Positions 9,339 through 15,740 of a stretch of DNA of 64,000 nt are shown in pieces. The stretch comes from Balneola sp. (lineage in GTDB: Bacteria > Bacteroidota > Rhodothermia > Balneolales > Balneolaceae). Made by a program: the position numbers and the translations under genes. Every line of letters begins with the position of its first letter. Position 1 is the stretch's first letter. The stretch is taken from the NCBI GenBank assembly GCA_002696035.1, contig NZQV01000026.1, positions 434,001 to 498,000 of the forward strand, in the 5' to 3' direction. The notes under the pieces are model-generated. The model did no database searches, had not been told where the DNA came from, and saw nothing but the letters and a program-made list of their open reading frames with translations.

Positions 9339-9422
9339 GAATGAGTTGAATTGATCACACTAAATTTCAGCGGTGAAGATAAGAAGTGAAGGAGATAATT
9401 CTTGTTTAAAAAGTAAAGAAGG

Positions 9423-9887
9423 TCAATTGGCAGGGTTCGGTGAAGTGATGGTTTTGGAATGTTCTGCCACGGCATTCTCAAAAAAGTGAGCGATCATTTT
9501 TAACATGACAGAACCAACTAAGTTTTTGGGATGTAATTCAAATTTTCGTGTAAACCGGGTGGTTTGGTCAGCTCTGCTAAAAGACCATATTTCCAGAAAA
9601 TGATCCGCAAAGCAGTTCAAGGGGAAGCCAAATTTGTGCAATTTCATGGTCAGGGATCGGTCTCGTTCATAGCCGGTGATGATCTCTTCATGCTGACTGC
9701 CATCACTATTCTTTACCTTGAAAAGAGTGCCTTCAATAGTCTCGTTTTTTGAAACGATCTGAACCCCTGAAATACCGGGTACAAGTCCGGAGCCGTTGAA
9801 TGAGGTCCAGTTCTCAGGATCGAACATTCCCTGAACGATCTCCTCTGGCATTAAGGATGTTTCAGCTGATACCTCAAAAGTGATCAC
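9423..9887 (-). CDS. SRPBCC-family ligand-binding-like protein
   Basis: A 154-residue soluble protein beginning with GTG at 9887. Its layout (N-terminal strand MITFEVSAETS, two short helices, a central run of antiparallel strands and a long C-terminal helix, LKMIAHFFENAVAEH) is that of the helix-grip SRPBCC fold used for binding hydrophobic ligands. No catalytic residues can be pointed out. It is followed 15 bp upstream (in gene order) by the small SEC-C protein gene, so the two may be co-transcribed. The function is unknown. Confidence 0.65.
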   Translation of the reverse strand: MITFEVSAETSLMPEEIVQGMFDPENWTSFNGSGLVPGISGVQIVSKNETIEGTLFKVKNSDGSQHEEIITGYERDRSLTMKLHKFGFPLNCFADHFLEIWSFSRADQTTRFTRKFELHPKNLVGSVMLKMIAHFFENAVAEHSKTITSPNPAN

Positions 9888-9902
9888 AATAAGAAGGTTC
9901 TA

Positions 9903-10139
9903 TTAATGACAATGCTGATGAGAAACGGACCATGTAGTGCCTGCAGGACAATTTTGAGCTCCATCATCTGAAGAGAAATTTCCGGCCAGCAGCCAGATCC
10001 CAAAAATGACTACCAACACTAATCCAACGACGCCAAGTTTGGAGGATAATCTGGATTCGTCTTTTTCGAGACAGCAGTTTTTATATTTTTTACCACTTCC
10101 GCAATGGCAAGGGTCGTTTCGTTTAAGAGAGTCAGCCAT
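9903..10139 (-). CDS. Small SEC-C zinc-motif membrane protein
   Basis: 78 residues. The N-terminus carries a SEC-C zinc-binding motif, DPCHCGSGKKYKNCC (residues 9-23), as found at the tail of SecA and in many small proteins. One transmembrane helix follows at about 36-52 and a short Cys/His-rich tail (NCPAGTTWSVSHQHCH) would lie outside the membrane. It may bring zinc or a SecA-like partner to the membrane, but no function is established. The start is the ATG at 10139. An 8-bp inverted repeat (10153-10160 / 10191-10198) lies just upstream. Confidence 0.75.
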   Translation of the reverse strand: MADSLKRNDPCHCGSGKKYKNCCLEKDESRLSSKLGVVGLVLVVIFGIWLLAGNFSSDDGAQNCPAGTTWSVSHQHCH

Positions 10140-10299
10140 GATCCATGATTAGTTAGGAATGAATTCAAAGGTTAGCAACTGCTGAATCATATTCCTAATT
10201 GGCGAATTTTCAAAATCAGTTTAACGGTACGTAGTAAGTTTTTGGGTGTAAGTTCTCTTCCGATGTACGAAGTCTTGGAAAAGTCTGACCGTAAAGGAT

Positions 10300-11178
10300 C
10301 TACTCAACTTGTTTTTCAAGCATTTTGCCGGCTTGTTCCAGGGATGCAAACGAGCGGTACTCTCCATCCGGATTAACGACGAAATGGAGGGGAAGAGAAC
10401 TAATGTTAAGGTCTCTTCTGGTTTTATTGATTTCATTTGAAATGAGTTGCTTGCCTGCCGGAGTATGTTTGTCCAGAAATGCCAGCCATTTGTCTCTGTC
10501 TTCATCAAGTGATATATCAATGAAGGTCACTTTGTGTTGAAAGGTGTATTTTAATGAATCCAGCAAAGGCTTCTTCTCAATGCAGGGCCCGCACCATGTT
10601 GCCCAAAAGGCAATGAAATGTGTTGAGCCTGTTGCGCTATTTAAGTTGTACTCGTAGTTGTTTTTATCAACAAGCGTGTGGTTGGGCAGTCTCTGAAGTC
10701 CATCCGGCAAAGGATTCCACAAAACAGTAGCATTCATCAGCTCGCCGTTCATATTACGCCCAAAACCTTCTTGCTCAATAATTATTGGCTGAGCCAATAG
10801 ATAATAGATGAAGATTCCAAAGACCGAGAGGCTGGATACAAGTCTGACATTTTTATTTATTTCAGTTCTGGAAATGATCAAGGCAAGGACACCGGTTACG
10901 ATCAGCACAATAATAAACGGGAAATAGAAAAAGTTGAAGAGATCAAAGATGACAAAAGGGATAAACAGGAAGGGTAAATATAGTGCTGGAGTTTCGTTAT
11001 TCACCTTTCCGCTCGCATATAAGGCCGCGAAGCAAAGTAACACCGGTATCCATTTCAGAAGATTGGATTGATGCAAATGCATAGGGTTCGCAAACAGGAA
11101 AAAATAGAATCCTGAAGCCAAAATGGCTACTGATAAGAAAATGCCCATCAGTATGTTGAGAAGATCTTTTTTAGCCAT
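10300..11178 (-). CDS. Membrane-anchored TlpA-like thioredoxin-fold protein
   Basis: 292 residues. Residues 7-130 contain about five hydrophobic segments. The rest is a TlpA/ResA-type thioredoxin domain with active site WATWCGPC (C196 and C199) and the cis-proline region ISSLPLHFVV. Such proteins reduce disulfides outside the cytoplasm, for example in cytochrome c maturation or envelope stress. The polytopic N-terminus is longer than the single anchor usual in the family. It lies just beyond the distal, decayed end of the integron: a truncated attC core sits 21 bp before its ATG. It could therefore be a captured gene, but no attC follows it. Confidence 0.8.
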   Translation of the reverse strand: MAKKDLLNILMGIFLSVAILASGFYFFLFANPMHLHQSNLLKWIPVLLCFAALYASGKVNNETPALYLPFLFIPFVIFDLFNFFYFPFIIVLIVTGVLALIISRTEINKNVRLVSSLSVFGIFIYYLLAQPIIIEQEGFGRNMNGELMNATVLWNPLPDGLQRLPNHTLVDKNNYEYNLNSATGSTHFIAFWATWCGPCIEKKPLLDSLKYTFQHKVTFIDISLDEDRDKWLAFLDKHTPAGKQLISNEINKTRRDLNISSLPLHFVVNPDGEYRSFASLEQAGKMLEKQVE

Positions 11179-11198
11179 GTTTTCGCCAATGTATTAGT

Positions 11199-11215
11199 GT
11201 ATAACAACCCTGCGT
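11199..11215 (-). other. Truncated attC remnant at the distal end of the integron
   Basis: The core GTATAAC followed by a CCC-GCG block copies the first 17 bases of the complete sites at 12356 and 13082, then the similarity stops. It marks the last preserved boundary of the array, next to the decayed cassette. Confidence 0.6.
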
Positions 11216-11237
11216 ACAAAGCTCTTTAGGTCGCTTT

Positions 11238-11453
11238 TTATGAAATAAATTCCTTAGGACTCATCGCAATATCAGGAAATTCACGAAGTATCTTTTTATC
11301 AAATGTGAACAGCTTTACTTTTTAAATCATCTACACAACGAGCAAACTCTTTCCCCAATCCCGGATCTTGGCTTTCGTACCAATCATATGCATTATCAAG
11401 ATCTTTTCGTTTTTAATAAGGCGTGATAGTTCTTTGATCAGCGTGTCTTCCAT
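11238..11453 (-). pseudogene. Decayed cassette carrying toxin-antitoxin fragments (RelE/ParE-like and PIN-like)
   Basis: Three protein fragments in different frames lie end to end. From 11453 an ATG opens a short piece starting MEDTLIKELSRLIKN. About 11316-11403 in another frame encodes AYDWYESQDPGLGKEFA, the N-terminal signature of ParE/RelE-type toxins. About 11238-11315 in a third frame encodes LFTFDKKILREFPDI, the C-terminal metal-site block of PIN ribonucleases. No full gene can be read. The remains look like one or two collapsed toxin cassettes fused by deletion, consistent with the loss of the neighbouring attC. Confidence 0.65.
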
Positions 11454-11534
11454 AATGACTGAATTAAAGTAGATACAATAATTTGAACAAAAAGAACCTC
11501 GAAACCAATTGCGGGAGAAATGCTTAATGAGACC

Positions 11535-11658
11535 CCCTAATGGCCCAGCGCATAACCGACGCGGGGATTATAATTTAGTTGAAGTAGCGAAATTAATTCC
11601 TGGCAATCAAGTTTCCATTGCTCTTCGTCCGCTTCCGGTTTAAAACGCTTTGTTATAC
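11535..11658 (-). other. attC site of cassette 4 (124 bp)
   Basis: An imperfect palindrome whose inner 100 bases closely match the sites at 12356 and 13082. Read in the array direction, R'' is GTATAAC (11658-11652) and the terminal R' core is degenerate (ATTAGGG, where GTTRRRY is expected), so recombination at its outer end may be impaired. The stop codon of the PIN gene lies inside the R'' core, a compact arrangement seen in gene cassettes. Confidence 0.88.
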
Positions 11659-12054
11659 TCCGCTCAATGGATACTCAAGAAGATCAATACCGGGTAAAAA
11701 TTTATAGTGCTTTTGATTTTTACTGATCATTTTTGCTTCCAGATTTAAAGAAGTAGTGGCTATCAGCATATCATTAATTTCTACTCCATGACTTGACCTG
11801 AATTTTTTCATCAGTTCAAATGCTTTTTGGGAAATAGATTTAGTAACAAATTCTATATGGACATCTGAAAGTAATTCATCCACTCTTTTTAATTCTTTTT
11901 TGCTTCGACAACCAGATTACAACTCCATGGCTGTAATTACGCTGACACTAAGTATGAATTGATCTTCAAGAAGAGACATTGTTTGAATCGCGTTAGATCT
12001 ATCCAAGCTAAAGTCGATGAAAATATCTGTATCAATTATTACTAGTTGAGCCAT
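11653..12054 (-). pseudogene. PIN-domain (VapC-like) toxin of cassette 4, interrupted by an in-frame stop
   Basis: The frame starts at ATG 12054, 8 nt after the antitoxin stop, and reads 44 or so codons before a TAA at 11917-11919, then continues in the same frame to 11653. Joined, it is a full PIN ribonuclease of about 133 residues. IDTDIFIDF gives the first acidic residue, TAMEL the second (just before the stop), and NDMLIATT the third. PIN toxins cut specific RNAs using Mg and these acids. A single nonsense change in an otherwise clean frame suggests recent inactivation. Restart at ATG or GTG codons downstream would lack two catalytic acids. A sequencing error is the alternative. Confidence 0.8.
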
Positions 12055-12062
12055 AAAATTGA

Positions 12063-12302
12063 TCAGTCAGAAAAACGGCTTTTCCTAAGTTCCCGAACCC
12101 ATTTTGTACTATCCTGCATGTCTTCCCGATCTTTCCACATTCCCCGAAATGAACTTTCCAAAATAGACTCTTTCTTAGATGAATCAGTTTCTTCTGATTG
12201 TTGAAGATACTTTTTAGATAGAAATTCGACAAAATCCGCCGCTTCTTGTTGAGCTTCAGACGGAAGTTTCTTGAGTTGTTTTATGAGTTCTTTTTCAGAC
12301 AT
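12063..12302 (-). CDS. VapB/DUF2281-like antitoxin, cassette 4
   Basis: A 79-residue, highly charged, helical protein. The N-terminal segment EKELIKQLKKLPSEAQQEAADFVEFL is the pattern of small antitoxins (DUF2281 type) that dimerise with this helix pair, and the basic tail (RELRKSRFSD) would wrap the toxin. It is the first gene of the cassette and is followed 8 nt later by the interrupted PIN toxin gene. With the toxin broken it may now only neutralise related PIN toxins in trans. It starts at ATG 12302, only about 55 nt inside the cassette boundary. Confidence 0.75.
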   Translation of the reverse strand: MSEKELIKQLKKLPSEAQQEAADFVEFLSKKYLQQSEETDSSKKESILESSFRGMWKDREDMQDSTKWVRELRKSRFSD

Positions 12303-12355
12303 ACTTCAATGTAATTAATCTAAATCATATTTAAAACGAACGAATAAAGAAAGGA

Positions 12356-12479
12356 GTATAACAGCCCGGCGCATAACCGTCGCGGGGATTATAATTTAGT
12401 TGAAGTAGCAAAATTAATTCCTGTCAATCAAGTTTTCATCGCATCCCGTCCGCGGCCGATTTAAAACGGCTTGTTATAC
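12356..12479 (-). other. attC site of cassette 3 (124 bp)
   Basis: A perfect core pair: GTATAAC at 12356-12362 and GTTATAC at 12473-12479 bound a long imperfect palindrome with the L-box-like CGCATAACCG and a CGCGGGG/CCCGTCCGCG stem. It has the same length and about the same sequence as the site at 13082. It forms the boundary between cassettes 3 and 4. Confidence 0.92.
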
Positions 12480-12487
12480 CCACGGTT

Positions 12488-12778
12488 TTAGGTTCGAGAT
12501 TCCCAGTATCCTGGCTTTCGCCTTAAATTCATGATGGCAAATATGGTAATAAGCTCGTCTTCCACGGAGTAGATGATTCCATACGGAAAGCGGGACACTA
12601 AAAATCTTCGTTCTGTTTTTGTAATTTTTGTCCCCGAAGCAGGCTGCTGCTCAATTACATCCAATACCTTTTCTACCTCATCAATAAAAACATCACCTAA
12701 GCCAACAACCTGTTCCTCGTAATAATCAGCTGCTTCAAAGAATTCTTTTCTGGCTTCTGAATGAAATTTAATAGTCAC
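12488..12778 (-). CDS. ParE/RelE-type toxin, cassette 3
   Basis: 96 residues, starting with GTG at 12778, which overlaps the antitoxin stop by 4 nt (GTGA). The fold signature of the ParE/RelE family is clear: HSEARKEFFEAADYYEEQ at the N-terminus, a hydrophobic helix (VFIDEVEKVLDVI), then RRFLVSRFPYGIIYSVED and a final basic strand. Relatives either poison gyrase or cut mRNA on the ribosome; which one applies here cannot be told. Translational coupling to the antitoxin is typical of addiction modules, which stabilise chromosomal cassette arrays. Confidence 0.88.
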   Translation of the reverse strand: MTIKFHSEARKEFFEAADYYEEQVVGLGDVFIDEVEKVLDVIEQQPASGTKITKTERRFLVSRFPYGIIYSVEDELITIFAIMNLRRKPGYWESRT

Positions 12779-13008
12779 TTTTGAATACGCTTTCTCGCTT
12801 CTTTCAAAACTTCAGTAGCTGAGTGAAGAGAGGCGTCTCCTGATTTAAGCGATTCCTTTCTCTTTTGAACTTCATCAATCCATGCCTGTTCTATTTCAGG
12901 ATCAATTTTGCCATGAATACTTTGTAATAATATATCAGCCAGACGGGCTTTATTCTTCCGGTCAAGATTTAAGGCAGAATTTTCTATCTCTTTGAAGTCG
13001 GTAATCAT
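12775..13008 (-). CDS. Addiction-module antitoxin, cassette 3
   Basis: 77 residues resembling the TIGR02574 addiction-module component family. There is an N-terminal helix pair (LNLDRKNKARLADILLQSI), then a charged segment EIEQAWIDEVQKR and a basic tail. It is encoded directly before, and overlapping, the ParE/RelE-like toxin and would bind and neutralise it. The ATG at 13008 lies about 80 nt inside the cassette boundary, leaving room for the cassette's own promoter, as toxin-antitoxin cassettes often have. Confidence 0.85.
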   Translation of the reverse strand: MITDFKEIENSALNLDRKNKARLADILLQSIHGKIDPEIEQAWIDEVQKRKESLKSGDASLHSATEVLKEARKRIQK

Positions 13009-13081
13009 AATAAATGAGTTGGTTTAACTGAATGTAATTATTACTGAAGAGAAGTGGAAGCGAGATACATTATTGTAGTGG

Positions 13082-13205
13082 GTATAACGACCCAGCGTTT
13101 AAACGGCGCGGGGATTAGAATTTAGTTGAAGTAGCGAAATTAATTCCTGGCAATCAAGTTTCCATCGCACCCCGTCCGCGTCCGATTTAAAACGCTTTGT
13201 TAGCC
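13082..13205 (-). other. attC site of cassette 2 (124 bp)
   Basis: Bounded by GTATAAC (13082-13088) and GTTAGCC (13199-13205). In array orientation R'' is GGCTAAC, the exact complement of the GTTAGCC core that opens cassette 2 at 14764-14758. The arms AGCGTTTAAACGG and CCGATTTAAAACGCT pair with small bulges, the extrahelical-base layout attC sites need for folding as single-stranded substrates. It is about 90 percent alike by eye to the two sites to its left. Confidence 0.92.
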
Positions 13206-13212
13206 AACTATT

Positions 13213-14661
13213 TTATTTAATAAAGATGAACTTTCGTGTTTCTTGATTACCAGACACTGTTAACCTGTAAAGATATAAGCCACTTGAAAGACCACTTGCA
13301 TCAAAATGAATTGTATGTTTACCGCTCGTCATTTTTTTATCAACTAATGTAGAAACCAACTGACCGGTCGAATTGAAAACTTCCAGTTTAGTATATCCAC
13401 TTTCAGAAAGACTAAACTCTATATTTGTAGACGGATTAAAAGGGTTGGGATAGTTTTGTTGAAGAGTTATTTCAGCTGGAAGATCCTGAGGTTCCTGTTC
13501 ATTGGTGACCGGGAGTTGTTTCAGTGATGTGGATTCGCCGGTTTCCACATCCACTTCCAGCAGTTCTTTCCTCGTGAGAACATAGAGGATATTTGATTCG
13601 GGTTTTTTATAGAGACCAGTGATCTCATGTTCAATAGTGAACAAAGTAGAAAATGACTCTCCGTAATTATCAGAAAAGAGTACATCGGTTGAATCTGAAA
13701 CATATAAGTGACCTGTATTTGTATCATCCGTAGAAATAAAGAACGGTTTTTTATCGATCCTCAGGGTGTCAATAGTTGAGTTCTCGTTTTCTAATTGTAA
13801 TCTGAAAAGAAAGTCATTACTAAGGTTTATTACTGAATGCGTCACCTTTCTCTTCAAATAGAACGTTGTCGAGTCAGGGTCAAATAAAGGCTTCTTTACA
13901 TTTTGAATACCTCCAGGTGTTTGAAAAGGAAAGAAATTATTAAAAGTCATCCCGTTATCGGTAGAGACAGTAAGAGAATCGTCCTTAAATCCTACGTATT
14001 GGTTGTTGTAAGGATTAATGTCCAATAGCTGAAAGGGGAGAATATTGGAACTATCAATATAATCCTGACGAAGTTGCCCCTCTTCCCAAAGTGAATCTTG
14101 ACCTGCAATTCTTACAGTGATCTCTTCGTATTCAGCGCTGAATAAATCAATGTAAGTAAATAAAAGTGAGTTAGATGAATTTTCGAAAGCTATTCTGCGG
14201 TAGAAATCCGTTAATAATGAAATATCTAATTGGTCACCTTTAGGGTTGTAGAGATAGGTGGAAGGTTCAACTTGTCCAAAGTTCTTTAGTTGAATTGAAT
14301 AGACTTCACCCGGATTGTTGTTGCTGAATGAATATCCCTTTACAGACACTTCGGAAGTTCCACACTGACCTTGAACCTTAAAGTAATCTTCCAGATAGAG
14401 AGAGTCTTGAGATAATTTAGTATTGAAGTGGTAGATGTGGTTATTGTAGAGTGTGAGATCGGTGCTATCATATCCTCCTTCGCCGTCGCTGAAAGTGCAT
14501 GTTCCGTTTCTGGATTCATAAAATCTGTAGTAAAGATGTGTCACACCAGCTGAATCTTCTATTCCTGCCAGTTCATAAAAAAAAGCATCTTTATGATTTT
14601 CTTGGGCTATCGATGAAATTGATAGTGATATGAATAACAGTACCAAGAATAATCTCTTCAT
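13213..14661 (-). CDS. Secreted T9SS cargo protein encoded by integron cassette 2
   Basis: 482 residues. A signal peptide (residues 1-19, ending SIAQ) is followed by about 380 residues of beta-rich sequence with repeated Ser/Asn/Asp turns. Parts resemble sortilin-like or BNR-type propeller blades (STDDTNTGHLYVSD, LFSDNYGESFSTLF). A type IX A-type sorting domain with [15 protein letters not shown] and the terminal KFIFIK ends it. The fold is therefore a probable beta-propeller adhesin or carbohydrate-binding surface protein, without visible catalytic residues. The gene fills cassette 2 almost completely: its stop lies 8 bp from the attC. Codon composition looks more A+T rich than the flanking core genes. 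Function unknown. Confidence 0.85.
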   Translation of the reverse strand: MKRLFLVLLFISLSISSIAQENHKDAFFYELAGIEDSAGVTHLYYRFYESRNGTCTFSDGEGGYDSTDLTLYNNHIYHFNTKLSQDSLYLEDYFKVQGQCGTSEVSVKGYSFSNNNPGEVYSIQLKNFGQVEPSTYLYNPKGDQLDISLLTDFYRRIAFENSSNSLLFTYIDLFSAEYEEITVRIAGQDSLWEEGQLRQDYIDSSNILPFQLLDINPYNNQYVGFKDDSLTVSTDNGMTFNNFFPFQTPGGIQNVKKPLFDPDSTTFYLKRKVTHSVINLSNDFLFRLQLENENSTIDTLRIDKKPFFISTDDTNTGHLYVSDSTDVLFSDNYGESFSTLFTIEHEITGLYKKPESNILYVLTRKELLEVDVETGESTSLKQLPVTNEQEPQDLPAEITLQQNYPNPFNPSTNIEFSLSESGYTKLEVFNSTGQLVSTLVDKKMTSGKHTIHFDASGLSSGLYLYRLTVSGNQETRKFIFIK

Positions 14662-14757
14662 CTCAACTCCCTCACTTTACGTGCATAAGTTTGATCTTCA
14701 TCCTGTAACCAGTAATAATGAATTTTGGAATACCAACACTAAGTTTAGATTTAAGTT

Positions 14758-14885
14758 GGCTAACGACATTGCGCATAACCGGCACACGCAATTCTGTTTA
14801 TTTTGCAACTAACAAAAGATGAGATTCAATACCAAGGGCGGCAAAGGATAGGCGAGGTGTGTCCGAGTTAATGCGCGGGTTAGGT
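14758..14885 (-). other. attC site of cassette 1 (128 bp, a different sequence family)
   Basis: In array orientation it opens with R'' ACCTAAC (14885-14879), a perfect RYYYAAC match, and ends with R' GTTAGCC (14764-14758). The inner arms GCGCATAACCGGCACACGC and GGTGTGTCCGAGTTAATGCGC pair imperfectly. Its body does not resemble the other three sites, so cassette 1 probably came from another source. Confidence 0.88.
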
Positions 14886-14891
14886 ACACAA

Positions 14892-15503
14892 CTAATCTTT
14901 AGGTTCGGCACAAAAATAACCTGTAGCTTCATCTATCATTTTTCCTTCTGAATTTTTCATTTTCATAATGCCAAAACTTTCAGTCCATTTCCCAACTAGA
15001 ATCCCATCAACATTTCTCAAAATATGAAAGTTGAATGTAGGGCCATCGGTACTAAGATCTATACAATTAGGACAAGATGGATCTACACCACGACCTGGTG
15101 ATTTGAGAGTTTTCTCATCTGTATGATATCGAATACCAGGATCAAATGGATCTGTTTGACCCATTTCTTCATTAAAATTAGCGCTCGTCGCATTTTGAAA
15201 GTCACCCTTTGTATAACCAATGAGAGGATGATTAACTAGTGGTGTATAGATCGAATCCTTTTGTAACTCTACGTAACGATCTTCCCAAACTAAATGAAGC
15301 TCGACTGAAGCTTTTTCAGCTTCAGGGTCCCAAGTAGGAACAATCGTAAAATTATAAGTACCAGCCAGTGATTCCGGTTCAGCAATTTCAAATTTTTCTC
15401 CACTATTTAGTAGACTTTTATCACAGCGTAAGGAATTAGATTGGCCAAAAATCCAGCTAGGAAAACCGAACAAAATAAAAACTAAAAAAATGACATTTAG
15501 CAT
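14892..15503 (-). CDS. Unknown secreted protein, integron cassette 1
   Basis: 203 residues, first in the array and so the gene closest to any integron promoter. It has a signal peptide of about 20 residues (ending IFGQ). The mature part looks like a small beta-barrel of the lipocalin-like type: LAGTYNFTIVPTW near the start, VELHLVWEDRY, then VGKWTESFGIMKM near the end. Four cysteines (about residues 27, 139, 142 and 198) could form disulfides. No family can be named. The ATG at 15503 lies 24 nt after the attI junction and the stop is 7 bp from the attC, so the cassette is very compact. Confidence 0.8.
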   Translation of the reverse strand: MLNVIFLVFILFGFPSWIFGQSNSLRCDKSLLNSGEKFEIAEPESLAGTYNFTIVPTWDPEAEKASVELHLVWEDRYVELQKDSIYTPLVNHPLIGYTKGDFQNATSANFNEEMGQTDPFDPGIRYHTDEKTLKSPGRGVDPSCPNCIDLSTDGPTFNFHILRNVDGILVGKWTESFGIMKMKNSEGKMIDEATGYFCAEPKD

Positions 15504-15526
15504 AGTGTCTTGGAATTTGACTGTGT

Positions 15527-15740
15527 ACCTAACATATTATTGATGAACATTTCATCTCCCGTAAATGTATATCATTCATTCCCCAATTTCTTTAATATTT
15601 ATGGGTTATCGGTATTTATTTCCCAAAAAGTTCAATAAACACGTTCATATAAATCGGCTGAATAAAAGTTTATTGAACTTTTTTTGTAAGGAATGGCATT
15701 CTCAGCGCTCTAACTCATAACCGGAAATTAATTAATCGTT
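15527..15740 (-). other. attI recombination site and intI promoter region
   Basis: The junction core, read on the minus strand, is GTTAGGT (15533-15527), a perfect GTTRRRY whose complement is the R'' core of cassette 1, so the first cassette was inserted here. The 207 bp between it and the intI ATG contain a perfect 16-bp inverted repeat (15625-15640 / 15668-15683) and, at 15708-15724, a CTCTAACTCATAACCGG stretch similar to attC arm sequence that may be an accessory integrase-binding site. No clear cassette promoter could be assigned. Confidence 0.8.
15625..15683. repeat. Perfect 16-bp inverted repeat in the attI/intI promoter region
   Basis: Arms AAAAAGTTCAATAAAC (15625-15640) and GTTTATTGAACTTTTT (15668-15683) are exact reverse complements around a 27-nt loop, and the second arm runs into further T residues. 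It may be a regulator operator for intI, an integrase-binding structure, or a weak terminator isolating intI from the cassettes. Confidence 0.75.

Noticed and set aside
9339-9422. TPP riboswitch upstream of the PnuC-family gene
   Set aside because: The 84-bp gap is too short and lacks the conserved CUGAGA and related motifs.
10300-11178. TlpA-like gene as a sixth integron cassette
   Set aside because: A truncated attC core lies just before it, but no attC is found between 10140 and 10299, so the gene is treated as chromosomal.
11535-13205. CRISPR array
   Set aside because: The three spaced copies resemble repeats, but they are 124 bp long, far apart and separated by genes; they are attC sites.
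15708-15724. CTCTAACTCATAACCGG as a full attC site
   Set aside because: It lacks a pairing partner and a second core; at most it is an integrase-binding half site.
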